Positions 1-8,862 of a DNA stretch of 64,000 nt are shown here, piece after piece. The DNA lies in NCBI GenBank assembly GCA_016715365.1, contig JADKAM010000002.1, forward strand, positions 241,001 through 305,000, read 5' to 3'. The first letter of the stretch is position 1, and every line of letters starts with the position of its first letter. A program made the translations under genes and the position numbers. The stretch comes from Chitinophagaceae bacterium. Its GTDB lineage: Bacteria > Bacteroidota > Bacteroidia > Chitinophagales > Chitinophagaceae. The notes under the pieces are model-generated. The model was given only the letters and a program-made list of their open reading frames with translations, searched no databases and had not been told where the DNA came from.

Positions 1-1263
1 GATGGTAGCAGACAGGCCGTAACCAGTTGCATTGGCCAATGCTATAGCTTCTTCCTCGGTTTCGAAAGGTTGGATAGTAACCACCGGGCCAAAAATTTCT
101 TCCTGGTTGGTTCTGCAATTTTGATCAAGCCCTTCGATGATTGTGGGTTCAATAAAAAATCCATTTTCACATCGGCCTTCTAATTTTACTGCATTGCCGC
201 CGCATAAAATGGTGCCGCCTTCTTCTTTGGCAATCGCAATGCAGTTCATTATTTTTTCAAAATGCACTTTGCTTACAATGGCGCCCTGTTTGCTTGTTGA
301 ATCCAGCGGATCGCCAACGGTTAATTTTTTTATAATTGGAATAAAATGGTTTTTAAATGCTTCATAAGCGCTTCTTTCAAGCAATATCCTGCTGCCACAT
401 AAACATATTTGTCCCTGGTTACCAAAAGAGGAGCGGATGGTTTCGGTGAGCATTTTTTCCCAGTTACAATCATTAAAAATGATATTGGGATTTTTTCCGC
501 CTAATTCCAAGGATAATTTTTTAAACATGGGAGCGGCCACAGAAGCGATATGTTCACCGGCCCTGGTACTGCCGGTAAATGAAATGGCTTTAATAGCGGG
601 GTGTTTTACAATGGCTTCGCCGCAATGCTGGCCCACACCGTGCAGGATATTTAAAACACCATCGGGTAAGCCGGCTTCCTTGCAGATCTTACCCAAAAGA
701 AAAGCTGTAACCGGTGTAACTTCTGATGGTTTTGCAATTACGCAATTGCCAGCGGCCAATGCCGGTGCAATTTTCCAGGTAAATAAATATAAAGGAAGGT
801 TCCAGGGCGAAATGCATCCAACAATACCAACAGGCTGGCGCAAAGTATAATTCACCGCCTTGTCTTCCATCTGGTGACTTTCATTTGCAAAATGCATGAT
901 GCCTGTTGCAAAAAAACGAAAGTTGGCAGATGCTCTTGGGATATCAACCTGTTTACTTAACCATAAAGGTTTCCCATTATCATTGGTTTCGGCAAGGGCA
1001 AGTTCTTCCAGGTTTTCATCAATGAGTTCGGCAATTTTATTGAGGATGATGAATCTTTTTTCAACCGGTAAAACGCTCCAGGCAGGAAGAGCTTTTTTTG
1101 CGGCCATAACTGCTGCATCAACATCTTTGCTGTTGCTGTCGGGTATTTGTCCGTACACAGCACCGGTGGCAGGGTTAATATTGTCAATAAAATTGCCGCT
1201 AAGCGGACCAATAAAATTTCCACCGATAAAATTTTCCAGGTGATATGGAATAGCAAGGTTCAT
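1..1263 (-). CDS. 2-aminomuconate 6-semialdehyde dehydrogenase (ALDH superfamily), 3' end beyond window
   Basis: The minus-strand frame is open from the ATG at 1261-1263 to base 1, giving 421 residues without the C-terminal end. ALDH hallmarks are visible: the PWNLPL motif, the LELGGKNPN segment with the general-base Glu, the catalytic Cys in GQICLCGSR, and EEIFGPVV near the edge. The GQICLCGSR form resembles human ALDH8A1, the aminomuconate-semialdehyde dehydrogenase. The gene is divergent from 3-hydroxyanthranilate dioxygenase and ACMS decarboxylase, whose product is this enzyme's substrate, so the assignment rests on motif and context together. It would oxidise 2-aminomuconate semialdehyde to 2-aminomuconate with NAD+. 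The closely related hydroxymuconic-semialdehyde dehydrogenases cannot be excluded by sequence alone. Confidence 0.85.
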   Translation of the reverse strand, partial: MNLAIPYHLENFIGGNFIGPLSGNFIDNINPATGAVYGQIPDSNSKDVDAAVMAAKKALPAWSVLPVEKRFIILNKIAELIDENLEELALAETNDNGKPLWLSKQVDIPRASANFRFFATGIMHFANESHQMEDKAVNYTLRQPVGIVGCISPWNLPLYLFTWKIAPALAAGNCVIAKPSEVTPVTAFLLGKICKEAGLPDGVLNILHGVGQHCGEAIVKHPAIKAISFTGSTRAGEHIASVAAPMFKKLSLELGGKNPNIIFNDCNWEKMLTETIRSSFGNQGQICLCGSRILLERSAYEAFKNHFIPIIKKLTVGDPLDSTSKQGAIVSKVHFEKIMNCIAIAKEEGGTILCGGNAVKLEGRCENGFFIEPTIIEGLDQNCRTNQEEIFGPVVTIQPFETEEEAIALANATGYGLSATI

Positions 1264-1351
1264 GGCTTAAAGGTAATTCAATTTAAAATTCAACAGGGTA
1301 ATTCTCATTCCCGAAAAATTGCTGTAATTTAACCATTCTAAAATTACAATT

Positions 1352-1876
1352 ATGTCAATAGCAGCTCCTTTTAATTTAAAAAAATGGATCGATGATAACC
1401 GGGACAAACTGAAGCCTCCGGTGGGTAATCAATGCATTTATAAAGATGCCGAAAATTTCATTGTGATGGTGGTGGGCGGCCCCAACAGCCGCAAGGATTA
1501 TCATTTTAATGAAACGGAGGAATTGTATTACCAGGTGGAAGGAGATATTGTTTTAAAAATTATTGACGGTGGTGTGCCCAGAGATATTCCTATCAACGAA
1601 GGAGATATATTTTTGCTGCCACCCAAAACACCACATTCGCCGCAACGTGGGCCTAATACGGTTGGCCTGGTGATAGAAAAAATAAGAGAAACCGAAGAAG
1701 ATGGATTTTTATGGTACTGCGAAAACTGTGGCAATAAATTGTATGAAGAGTATAAAGTGATCACTGATATCGTAACGCAACTGCCGCCGGTGATGGAAGG
1801 GTTTTATGCAGATGAGCATAAGAGGACCTGCAGTAAGTGTGGGTCGGTTATGGCGCCACCAGTTAAGAAAGGGTAG
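1352..1876 (+). CDS. nbaC: 3-hydroxyanthranilate 3,4-dioxygenase
   Basis: A 174-residue cupin that opens the ring of 3-hydroxyanthranilate to 2-amino-3-carboxymuconate semialdehyde. The expected iron ligands are visible as His51, Glu57 and His95, with substrate-binding Arg47 and Arg99, the same numbering as the well-studied Cupriavidus enzyme. The C-terminus carries two CxxC pairs (Cys123/126 and Cys160/163), the rubredoxin-like second metal site typical of the short bacterial form. It starts 88 bp from the divergent aminomuconate-semialdehyde dehydrogenase and is followed by ACMS decarboxylase on the same strand, so substrate and product genes are adjacent. The family assignment is very secure. 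Confidence 0.96.
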   Translation: MSIAAPFNLKKWIDDNRDKLKPPVGNQCIYKDAENFIVMVVGGPNSRKDYHFNETEELYYQVEGDIVLKIIDGGVPRDIPINEGDIFLLPPKTPHSPQRGPNTVGLVIEKIRETEEDGFLWYCENCGNKLYEEYKVITDIVTQLPPVMEGFYADEHKRTCSKCGSVMAPPVKKG

Positions 1877-1880
1877 GAGT

Positions 1881-1991
1881 TTTCACGCAAAGGCGCATAA
1901 GTAAATAAGGCGCAATTGAACTTTCGAATTTCAGGAATATTTTTAATAAACAATAAACTGCGCCTTTGCTGCTTTGCAACTTGGCGTGAAA
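1881..1991. repeat. Imperfect inverted repeat of the ACGCAAAG family
   Basis: The spacer between the dioxygenase and decarboxylase genes starts with TTTCACGCAAAGGCGCA and ends with TGCGCCTTTGC...GCGTGAAA, so its two ends can pair. A related element with the same arms lies at 19191-19260. It reaches to within a few bases of the decarboxylase ATG. It looks like a dispersed palindromic intergenic element, not coding sequence; the short ORFs crossing it have no protein character. Confidence 0.7.
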
Positions 1992-1994
1992 TAT

Positions 1995-2981
1995 ATGAAG
2001 ATTGACATTCACACACACATCATGCCCGACAAAATGCCCAACTGGGTACAAAAATTTGGCTATGGTGAATTTATACATTTAGAACACCGCAATTGCAAAG
2101 CCTGCATGATGAAGGGTGATAATCTTTTTCGTGAGGTTGAGGACAATTGTTTTGATGCTGCTGTTCGATTAAAAGAAATGAATGAAACTGATGTAACTAT
2201 CCAGGTGCTTTCCACCATCCCGGTTTTATTTAACTATTGGGCAAAAGCAACAGATGGTTATGAAACCTCCCGTTTTTTTAACGACCATATTGCTGATACG
2301 GTTGCAAAAGATCCCACACGTTTTATTGGTATTGGTACAGTTCCGCTGCAGGATATTGATTTGGCAATAAAAGAAATGGAGCGTTGTGTAACGGAATTAA
2401 AAATGCCGGGACTGGAAATTGGCAGCAACATAAATGGACTTAATTTAAGTGATGAAGTATTCTTCCCATTTTACGAAGCGGCTGAAAAGCTTGGCTGCGC
2501 CTTGTTTGTACACCCCTGGGAGATGATGGGAGAGCAGCAGATACAAAAATACTGGCTGCCCTGGCTGGTTGGTATGCCTGCGGAAACAAGCCGTGCTATT
2601 TGTTCGATGATATTTGGCGGCGTGTTTGAAAAATTTCCAAAACTACGGGTTGCTTTTGCGCATGGCGGTGGTAGTTTTCCTTTAACCATTGGAAGGATTG
2701 AACATGGTTTTAATGTGCGGCCAGATTTAGTGGCAATTGATAACCCAGTTAACCCGAGAGATTATATCGGTAAATTCTGGATTGACAGTTTGGTGCATGA
2801 TGATAAAGCGATGCGCTATATTATGGATGTGATGGGAGAAGATAAAATCTGCTTAGGGAGTGATTATCCCTTTCCGCTGGGAGAACATCACCCCGGGAAA
2901 TTGATTGCTGAAATGAATTTTGATAAAAGTCTTACAGAAAAACTATTATTTAAGAATGCAAATGAATGGTTGAATTTATAA
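1995..2981 (+). CDS. nbaD: 2-amino-3-carboxymuconate-6-semialdehyde decarboxylase (ACMSD)
   Basis: A 328-residue amidohydrolase-superfamily decarboxylase acting on the product of the preceding dioxygenase. I chose the ATG at 1995 because it gives the canonical start MKIDIHTH, with the zinc-binding HxH at residues 6 and 8; an in-frame ATG at 1974 lies inside the repeat. Other conserved segments are STIPVLFNYWAK, LFVHPW (metal His), KYWLPWLVGMPAET, FAHGGGSFP and LGSDYPFPLGE (metal Asp). These match vertebrate and pseudomonad ACMSD closely along the whole length. It steers the kynurenine pathway away from quinolinate towards aminomuconate. The stop lies 1 bp from the convergent GDPD gene, with no room for a terminator. 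Confidence 0.96.
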   Translation: MKIDIHTHIMPDKMPNWVQKFGYGEFIHLEHRNCKACMMKGDNLFREVEDNCFDAAVRLKEMNETDVTIQVLSTIPVLFNYWAKATDGYETSRFFNDHIADTVAKDPTRFIGIGTVPLQDIDLAIKEMERCVTELKMPGLEIGSNINGLNLSDEVFFPFYEAAEKLGCALFVHPWEMMGEQQIQKYWLPWLVGMPAETSRAICSMIFGGVFEKFPKLRVAFAHGGGSFPLTIGRIEHGFNVRPDLVAIDNPVNPRDYIGKFWIDSLVHDDKAMRYIMDVMGEDKICLGSDYPFPLGEHHPGKLIAEMNFDKSLTEKLLFKNANEWLNL

Positions 2982-2982
2982 A

Positions 2983-3948
2983 CTACTCATTAAACAAATT
3001 GGGGAAATCCGTTATTATTCCATCAACCCCCATCTTTTTAAATTCATCTATTTTCTTTTTGTCATTTACCGTCCAGGGAATGATCTTCATGTTCAGATCG
3101 TGACAGTCTTTGATCAGGCCTGGGATAACCAATGTAGACTCGGGACTGTAAATATCCGGTGTAAAACCAATGTCTTTTATCTGTTTACGGAAACTGCTTT
3201 TATTATCAGCTTCTACCAACATGGCTGTTTTTATTTTCGGGTAATTTTTATGCAGGTATTGTAAAGTTCTGAAATCAAATGACTGGATGATCACATAATC
3301 TTCCATTTCATTTTCTTTGATCACTTTCATCAATAGTTCTACAAACTCTGCAGGTGCAGGATGAAATTTATTATCGGTTTCAGGCAAACATTTGGTTTCA
3401 ATATTATAAAAAGGAAAAGGGCGCTTGGCTGTCATCATATATTCCTTAACCGCTTTAAATACATCTGATAAAAGCGGTTTAGCGGCTTTCATTTTTTGCT
3501 GCTCAGGAAAACGGGGGTGTGGTTTCATGCCTACATCGTACTTAATGATATCAGCATAATTCATCTGGTACATATTAAAAGACTTCTCCTCTTTTTCATC
3601 AATAAAACCACCATCTGGTTTGGTAGTAATTTCATGATTTAAAAATGCTTCATGAGAGAGAAATAGTTTTTTGTCTTTACTGATGCTGATATCCATTTCA
3701 AGCGTAGTAACACCCAGGCCAATGGCATTAAGCATGGCTGGGATCGTATTCTCGGGCATTAATCCACGGCAGCCACGGTGGCCCTGTTTGTCGAAGTCGC
3801 CAAGAGGCTTTGCTTCTGAGCTTGTATTTTGACCTTCATTATTCACAGTATTGTTCTTTTGAGTGGAGGAGCAGGAGATAAAAATAAAACTGAGGAGGAA
3901 TAGTTTTATAAAATTAGCTGCGGATGTTGAAACTATTTGTTTTGTCAT
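2983..3948 (-). CDS. Glycerophosphodiester phosphodiesterase family lipoprotein
   Basis: A 321-residue GDPD-fold protein predicted to split glycerophosphodiesters into glycerol 3-phosphate and an alcohol. The N-terminus is a lipoprotein signal with lipobox FISCSS near residue 26, so it is probably periplasmic and membrane-anchored. GDPD hallmarks follow: GHRGCRGLMPENT, TLEMDI with the metal-binding acidic pair, then LSHEAF, and late FPNL. The C-terminal part (DLNMKIIPWTVND...GVDGIITDFP) is the standard end of GlpQ/UgpQ-like proteins. It is downstream of scpB but separated from it by a terminator-like hairpin, so it is probably transcribed from its own promoter. The exact substrate is unknown. 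Confidence 0.9.
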   Translation of the reverse strand: MTKQIVSTSAANFIKLFLLSFIFISCSSTQKNNTVNNEGQNTSSEAKPLGDFDKQGHRGCRGLMPENTIPAMLNAIGLGVTTLEMDISISKDKKLFLSHEAFLNHEITTKPDGGFIDEKEEKSFNMYQMNYADIIKYDVGMKPHPRFPEQQKMKAAKPLLSDVFKAVKEYMMTAKRPFPFYNIETKCLPETDNKFHPAPAEFVELLMKVIKENEMEDYVIIQSFDFRTLQYLHKNYPKIKTAMLVEADNKSSFRKQIKDIGFTPDIYSPESTLVIPGLIKDCHDLNMKIIPWTVNDKKKIDEFKKMGVDGIITDFPNLFNE

Positions 3949-3995
3949 TATTTAAAGTTAATAGCTTTTAATGCGAAATGCAATTCCTCTGTATA

Positions 3996-4024
3996 AAACA
4001 AAAGGCATGAAATAATCATGCCTA
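3996..4024 (-). terminator. Rho-independent terminator downstream of scpB
   Basis: Stem AGGCATGA/TCATGCCT (4003-4010 with 4016-4023) followed on the minus strand by TTTTGTTTT. It lies between scpB and the GDPD gene and should end scpB transcription. Confidence 0.7.
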
Positions 4025-4048
4025 ATTTAAAATAGTAATGAGATGATG

Positions 4049-4810
4049 TTAGTCTTCGTTTTTTTCTTCAGTAGTGTTACCATCGTTTGCATCCTCAATG
4101 ATCTCCCCGTTTTCTGTAACAGCCAGCATTGTTTCGGTGTCTTCTTCTATTGCAGCTTCATTGGCAATTATTTCTTCTTCAACTGTCATTTCCTCTTCGC
4201 CAGCATGCCCAGCTTCCATATTTTCTTCAGCCTCCTTTACATTGGTAGACTGTACCAGTTCTTCCATCAGTACTTCAGATATTTTAGGCAGGTCTTCGGC
4301 ACTGTTGATGCCGAAATAATCCATAAAAGATTTTGAGGTAGCATAGATGAGTGGTTTGCCAACAGCATCTTCATTTCTTCCTGAAATAATTACGAGGTCT
4401 TTCTCCAGTAATTTCTGTACGGCATAATCACAGTTCACACCACGGATGGATTCTATCTCACTCTTGGTAATAGGTTGCTTATAAGCAATAATGGCAAGTG
4501 TTTCCAACGCAGCTGTAGAAAGGCGTTTTAAAAATTTATCACCATTAAGCTGGGCAACGGTTTTGTGGTATTCTTTTTTGGTAAGAAACTGCCATCCACC
4601 GCCGATCGCTTTCAATTCAAAAGCATAAAATTCGGCACTGTATTTTTCACCGATGCCTTCAATAGCTGCATCCACCTGCTCTCGTGTGGCCCGGTCTTCA
4701 ATAAAAGCCAATGCGCTGTTCACCAGTTCAACAATTTCTTCATTGCTCAAAGGTTTATCGCTGGCAAAAATTAAAGCTTCTATATGTGGAATGATTTCTG
4801 AAAGTTCCAT
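4049..4810 (-). CDS. scpB: Segregation and condensation protein B
   Basis: A 253-residue protein with the two winged-helix domains of ScpB in about residues 1-180 (for example HIEALIFASDKPLS, LSTAALETLAIIAYKQPITKSEIESIRGV and LIYATSKSFMDYFGI). ScpB binds ScpA and the SMC kleisin complex that compacts chromosomes. The last 70 or so residues are a very acidic tail rich in Glu, which is common in Bacteroidota ScpB. scpA is not adjacent here. The gene follows atpG on the same strand after a short GT-rich inverted repeat. Confidence 0.93.
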   Translation of the reverse strand: MELSEIIPHIEALIFASDKPLSNEEIVELVNSALAFIEDRATREQVDAAIEGIGEKYSAEFYAFELKAIGGGWQFLTKKEYHKTVAQLNGDKFLKRLSTAALETLAIIAYKQPITKSEIESIRGVNCDYAVQKLLEKDLVIISGRNEDAVGKPLIYATSKSFMDYFGINSAEDLPKISEVLMEELVQSTNVKEAEENMEAGHAGEEEMTVEEEIIANEAAIEEDTETMLAVTENGEIIEDANDGNTTEEKNED

Positions 4811-4817
4811 GTTGAAT

Positions 4818-4859
4818 GTTTGTGGTTTGCGGTTTGTTGTTGGTGGTTAAACCACAAAC
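4818..4859. repeat. GT-rich inverted repeat between atpG and scpB
   Basis: GTTTGTGGTTT at 4818-4828 pairs perfectly with AAACCACAAAC at 4849-4859 over 11 bp; the interior is also made of GTTTG/GGTTT units. There is no clear T-tract for a terminator on the minus strand. It resembles the simple AAACCAC-type intergenic sequence scattered in Bacteroidota genomes. Confidence 0.6.
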
Positions 4860-4871
4860 TAAAAACTAAAA

Positions 4872-5753
4872 CTAACCTTGAAGAGCCGCAGCACCACTCA
4901 CAATCTCTGTTAACTCGGTTGTAATGGCAGCCTGCCTTGCACGGTTGTAGCTGATCTTTAATGATTTTAATAATTCGTTAGCGTTATCGCTGGCTTTGTC
5001 CATCGCGGTCATACGGGCACCATGCTCACTGGCATTGGCATCCAGCGTAGCTTTAAACAATTGCGTGTTTAAAATTTTCGGCATCAGCTCGGCAATCAAA
5101 ACATTTTTGTCGGGCTCAAATATAAAATCAGCATTTTTCTGGCCTTCTGTTTTGGCAACTTTTGATACCGGTAAAAACTGTTCGGCAACAAAACGCTGGG
5201 TTGCTGCATTCTTAAATTCGCTGTATATCAGTTCTACTGCATCAACTTCTTTATTGGCAAAAGCATCCATGGCATGTTTTGCAGCAGTTTGTACCTTATC
5301 AAAACTTAAACCGGTAAAAATATCCCAGTATTGATTAATGACTTTAGCACCACCTTTGGTAAAATTCTCATACCCTTTTTTACCAATCGGTAAGATCTGT
5401 ACTTTTCCTTTTGCAGCCTGGGCTGAATATTTTTCTGCAATCACCTGCTTGGCCAGTTTGATGAGGTTACTGTTGTAACCACCACACAAACCACGGTCGC
5501 TGGTTACCACAATGATCATCACATTTTCAATTGGGCGCTCAGCAGCCAGTGCCATATTTACATCACCATCGCTGTTACTTACAATATTGCTCAGCATTTC
5601 CTGCAGCTTTTGTGCATAAGGGCGCATCTGTGTAATGGCATCCTGGGCACGGCGCAGTTTGGCCGCACTCACCATTTTCATGGCTTTGGTAATCTGCTGT
5701 GTACTTTGTACGCTCTTGATCCGGTTACGAACCTCTTTTAATGCACCACTCAT
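4872..5753 (-). CDS. atpG: ATP synthase F1 sector gamma subunit
   Basis: A 293-residue gamma subunit, the rotating central stalk of F1. The N-terminal helix (RIKSVQSTQQITKAMKMVSAAKLRRAQ), the TSDRGLCGGYN segment in the middle, and the C-terminal helix (MTAMDKASDNANELL...YNRARQAAITTELTEIVSGAAAL) are diagnostic. In many bacteria atpG sits directly behind atpA; here the upstream gene is an unrelated outer-membrane protein ending in its own terminator, and scpB follows. A TACCTTTG -7 element lies immediately after that terminator, so atpG probably has its own promoter. Confidence 0.96.
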   Translation of the reverse strand: MSGALKEVRNRIKSVQSTQQITKAMKMVSAAKLRRAQDAITQMRPYAQKLQEMLSNIVSNSDGDVNMALAAERPIENVMIIVVTSDRGLCGGYNSNLIKLAKQVIAEKYSAQAAKGKVQILPIGKKGYENFTKGGAKVINQYWDIFTGLSFDKVQTAAKHAMDAFANKEVDAVELIYSEFKNAATQRFVAEQFLPVSKVAKTEGQKNADFIFEPDKNVLIAELMPKILNTQLFKATLDANASEHGARMTAMDKASDNANELLKSLKISYNRARQAAITTELTEIVSGAAALQG

Positions 5754-5807
5754 AGTAATATCCTGGTTAAATTAACAGTAACTGCCACATAGTGGCTTTT
5801 AGGGTGG

Positions 5808-5815
5808 CAAAGGTA
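5808..5815 (-). promoter_or_regulatory. Candidate -7 element for atpG
   Basis: The minus strand reads TACCTTTG, matching the Bacteroidota TAnnTTTG consensus, about 55 bp before the atpG ATG and directly after the T-tract of the upstream terminator. No clear TTTG -33 element is seen at the usual distance. Confidence 0.5.
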
Positions 5816-5845
5816 ACAAAAAAGGGCTTCAAAAAAAGCCCTTAT
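5815..5845 (-). terminator. Rho-independent terminator of the outer-membrane barrel gene
   Basis: On the minus strand AAGGGC...GCCCTT (5822-5843) forms a hairpin with an A/T loop and ends in a run of T. It lies 26 bp after the stop of the barrel protein gene. Confidence 0.85.
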
Positions 5846-5870
5846 TTTTATATTTATTCAGGTTTTATAC

Positions 5871-8753
5871 CTAAAATTTAGGTGGAGGCCCCATTCTTCT
5901 GATATCCATCCCCGGCCCTTGAATGTTTTGTCCGGCAAATCTTTGCAAACGATAGGTAAATGTAGCCATAAAATAGCTGGTAAGGCGGTTTGTACGGGTA
6001 TCAATAATTGACGGGCCACTTACATTACGGCTGATATTGGTGTTTTGGTTAAACAGATCAAAAGCTGCCAGCCTGATAATTCCATTCTTCTTTTTAAATA
6101 ATTGTTTTTCCAAAGAAGCATTCATGATAGCCAGGTTACCGTTTACGCCGCTGGCCAGACCTGCATTGATGGTATAATCAAAATCATATTTTAAAACCAG
6201 GGTTTTGGTAATATTCAGGTTCATATTACTGCTGAATGTCCAGGCATTGCTTGATGTATTTTGAAAGCCGGTTAAAGCTTTGCCATCGGCACTTTTAAAT
6301 GTATTATCATTTAAGCTGTAGCTGATGCCGGTTCCAAGCTCCAGTATTTCTTTATAGTTGTACTCAAAATTAAAGCCCTGGGTAATTATCCAGTTATTGC
6401 CGTTTATTTTACGGCGGTTAAGATTTTGTTCCAGCGAATTACCGATGATACGAACACTGTCAGTTAAACTGATATTATGATTGAAGTTTAAACTGCCATT
6501 GAGTGTTAAAACATACTTCCTGTTTTTGTATGGCTTTGAGTAAGCATAAAACCCTAAAACATTATAGTAGCCATTTACGTTTTCGGGGATGGAAATAACC
6601 GAACCGAGGCTATCACGCCGGGCGGTTTTATTTACAATCTGGTTACGGATGGTGCTTACAGTTAAGTTGGTAAATATCACTTTGCCCGATATAAAATTAA
6701 AGTTGTTGTAACTCAGGTTCAGGTTGTGGTTAATGGATGGTTTAAGGTTTGGGTTACCAACGGTAGTACTCTGCGGATTGGTAAAATCCTGTACCGGCTG
6801 CAGCTGGCTAAAGCTGGGCTGACTGGCGTTTCCGTTGTAACTGGCATTTAATGTTTTTGTACGGCTGAAATTATATACCAGCCTGGCAATAGGGAATACG
6901 TTAGCTCTTTTAATTGTTTTATAAGCACTGTCCCTGGTTATTGATTTGCCCTGCAGGTTTACCGGCTGCACACTAATACCTACCGTGTAATTGTATTTCT
7001 TTTTGGTTGTACGCAGCGATACCCCGATACGGTTATTGTAAAAATTATTTTCATAATCGTTACTTAAAAAATTATTTAATGTTTTTACCTGTGTGGCAGA
7101 ATCCACATTAAAAGTTTTGCGGTCGTTTCTTCCATAATTTAAATTATGTGAGTAACTGAAATCGAGGCTGCGGTATTTATTTATCGGTTCGGAGTAAGTG
7201 AACCGTACACCATAATTGTAATTGTTGTTCTCCTGGTCGGTAAACTGAAAGGTATTTCTGCTGAACGTGAAGGGCTGGTATTGGGTACTTAAATTGGTTA
7301 CATCCTGCTCAGAATTATTTTGACTGGTACCTAACGTGATGCTGGTTGAAAAATTACGGCCACGCTTTCTGAATTTATGGTTGTATAAAATGGTGGCTGC
7401 CAGGTTTGGTGCTTCGGAGCCGTTTAAGTTTTTATTCGATCCGTCCAGTGTTTTGGTACCATCGGGTCTTTTATAATCAAAAATAGTTTGGCTGTTTGCA
7501 TCGCTGCCGCTGTAATTAACACTGGGACTCACTTTCAGGTAATTAAAAGAATCTATCTGGTATTCTAAATTAAAAGTAAACCGGTGGCTGTTTCCCTTGG
7601 TTAATGAATTCAGATCCTGATTGTTATTGATCAGTGTGGTATTATTGGTTTCGTAACTGTTTTGAATCTGATCGGTGTTTTTATGATTGTATGAATAACT
7701 GCCGTACACACTTATTCTTTTACTCCACTGATCGCGGTAATTAAAACCAAAAGAATTGGTGGTAGAAATACCGGCATTGCTGCCGCCTGTAAAAGCAGGT
7801 GAACTGCCGCCACCACCGCTCTGCATCATCGTAGTTGCAGCGCCCATACCACCCATATCGCTCATGGCACTCATGCCAGAGCGCATCATGCTGGTAGCAC
7901 CACGGTTACCGCCACCGCCAAAATTAAAGAGCGATGTATTGGTATTGTTGCTGTTGCCTAAAACAGATATCTGTGTATTGTTGTTAAAGTAATTACCGTT
8001 GAATGAGCCCTGGTAGCGGTCATCCGTACCGTAGCCACCGGTTACCCTTCCAAAAAAGCCTTTGTTCTTATCTTTTTTTATCTGGATGTTCATCACCTTA
8101 TCCGGGTCGCCATCTTTAATGCCGCTAACGGTTGCCTGGTCACCATAATCATCAATGATCTGAATCTTATCTACAATATTGGCAGGTAATTCTTTGGTGG
8201 CCGTTTTTACATCGCCGCCAAAAAAATCTTTACCGTTTACTTTTACACGGGTTACCGCTTTGCCCTGTGCCGTAACATTGCCATCTTTATCAACCTGTAT
8301 GCCCGGCATTTTTTTGATCAGATCTTCTACCACGGCGCCTTCTTTTACTTTAAAAGAAGATGCATTGTATTCAATGGTATCTTCTTTTACCACAATGGCA
8401 GGAGCTTCAACAATTACTTCACTCAATAATTTTGCATCCTGCGCTAAAACAAAACTGCCCACATCTATTGTTTTTTCTGCCTTGCTTACCGGCACATATT
8501 TAGCCTTGGGCCAATAACCCATATGGCGTATAACTACAGAGAAAGGGGAAGTAGGTACCACATCAAACCTGAACTGGCCCTTATCATCCGTAAATGCATA
8601 ACTGGTATCTGTTGGGTTAGATTTTACCACCAATGCAACTACTGCATTGTCAATGGGCTTTTTGCTGGCAGAGTCTATAAGAATGCCTTTTACCTGTGCA
8701 TTTGCTGCCAATCCTAAAAAGGTAACAATAAGAGAGAGTATAATTTTCCTCAT
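5871..8753 (-). CDS. TonB-receptor-like outer-membrane beta-barrel protein (OMP_b-brl_3 type)
   Basis: A 960-residue protein with a signal peptide (cleavage near AANA, residue 19), then a CarboxypepD_reg-like domain (about 20-105, starting VKGILIDSASKKPIDNA), then a plug-like domain (about 115-220, with EDLIKKMPGIQVDKDGNV and VKVNGKDFFGGD), and a long barrel that ends in MDIRRMGPPPKF. Residues about 270-320 are unusually rich in Gly, Met and Ser. This architecture is widespread in Bacteroidota outer membranes. It lacks an adjacent SusD, so the substrate is not predictable. Transcription ends at a clear terminator before atpG. Confidence 0.9.
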   Translation of the reverse strand: MRKIILSLIVTFLGLAANAQVKGILIDSASKKPIDNAVVALVVKSNPTDTSYAFTDDKGQFRFDVVPTSPFSVVIRHMGYWPKAKYVPVSKAEKTIDVGSFVLAQDAKLLSEVIVEAPAIVVKEDTIEYNASSFKVKEGAVVEDLIKKMPGIQVDKDGNVTAQGKAVTRVKVNGKDFFGGDVKTATKELPANIVDKIQIIDDYGDQATVSGIKDGDPDKVMNIQIKKDKNKGFFGRVTGGYGTDDRYQGSFNGNYFNNNTQISVLGNSNNTNTSLFNFGGGGNRGATSMMRSGMSAMSDMGGMGAATTMMQSGGGGSSPAFTGGSNAGISTTNSFGFNYRDQWSKRISVYGSYSYNHKNTDQIQNSYETNNTTLINNNQDLNSLTKGNSHRFTFNLEYQIDSFNYLKVSPSVNYSGSDANSQTIFDYKRPDGTKTLDGSNKNLNGSEAPNLAATILYNHKFRKRGRNFSTSITLGTSQNNSEQDVTNLSTQYQPFTFSRNTFQFTDQENNNYNYGVRFTYSEPINKYRSLDFSYSHNLNYGRNDRKTFNVDSATQVKTLNNFLSNDYENNFYNNRIGVSLRTTKKKYNYTVGISVQPVNLQGKSITRDSAYKTIKRANVFPIARLVYNFSRTKTLNASYNGNASQPSFSQLQPVQDFTNPQSTTVGNPNLKPSINHNLNLSYNNFNFISGKVIFTNLTVSTIRNQIVNKTARRDSLGSVISIPENVNGYYNVLGFYAYSKPYKNRKYVLTLNGSLNFNHNISLTDSVRIIGNSLEQNLNRRKINGNNWIITQGFNFEYNYKEILELGTGISYSLNDNTFKSADGKALTGFQNTSSNAWTFSSNMNLNITKTLVLKYDFDYTINAGLASGVNGNLAIMNASLEKQLFKKKNGIIRLAAFDLFNQNTNISRNVSGPSIIDTRTNRLTSYFMATFTYRLQRFAGQNIQGPGMDIRRMGPPPKF

Positions 8754-8862
8754 AAAACAGTATTATATACGAATTTATTCGTGTAAAAGTAATGCTACTT
8801 ATTAATACTTAACGATTTAATTTGATGAATGGTTGAAGGTTTTGGGATTATTTAACAAATGG

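Noticed and set aside
957..1256. 99-residue minus-strand ORF at the left end
   Set aside because: Out of frame with the aldehyde dehydrogenase, which is open over the whole region and has family motifs.
1974..1994. Upstream ATG for ACMS decarboxylase
   Set aside because: It lies in the inverted repeat and adds 7 residues before the conserved MKIDIHTH start.
7756..7992. Plus-strand Pro/Leu-rich ORF
   Set aside because: Antisense to the Gly/Met-rich insert of the outer-membrane barrel gene.
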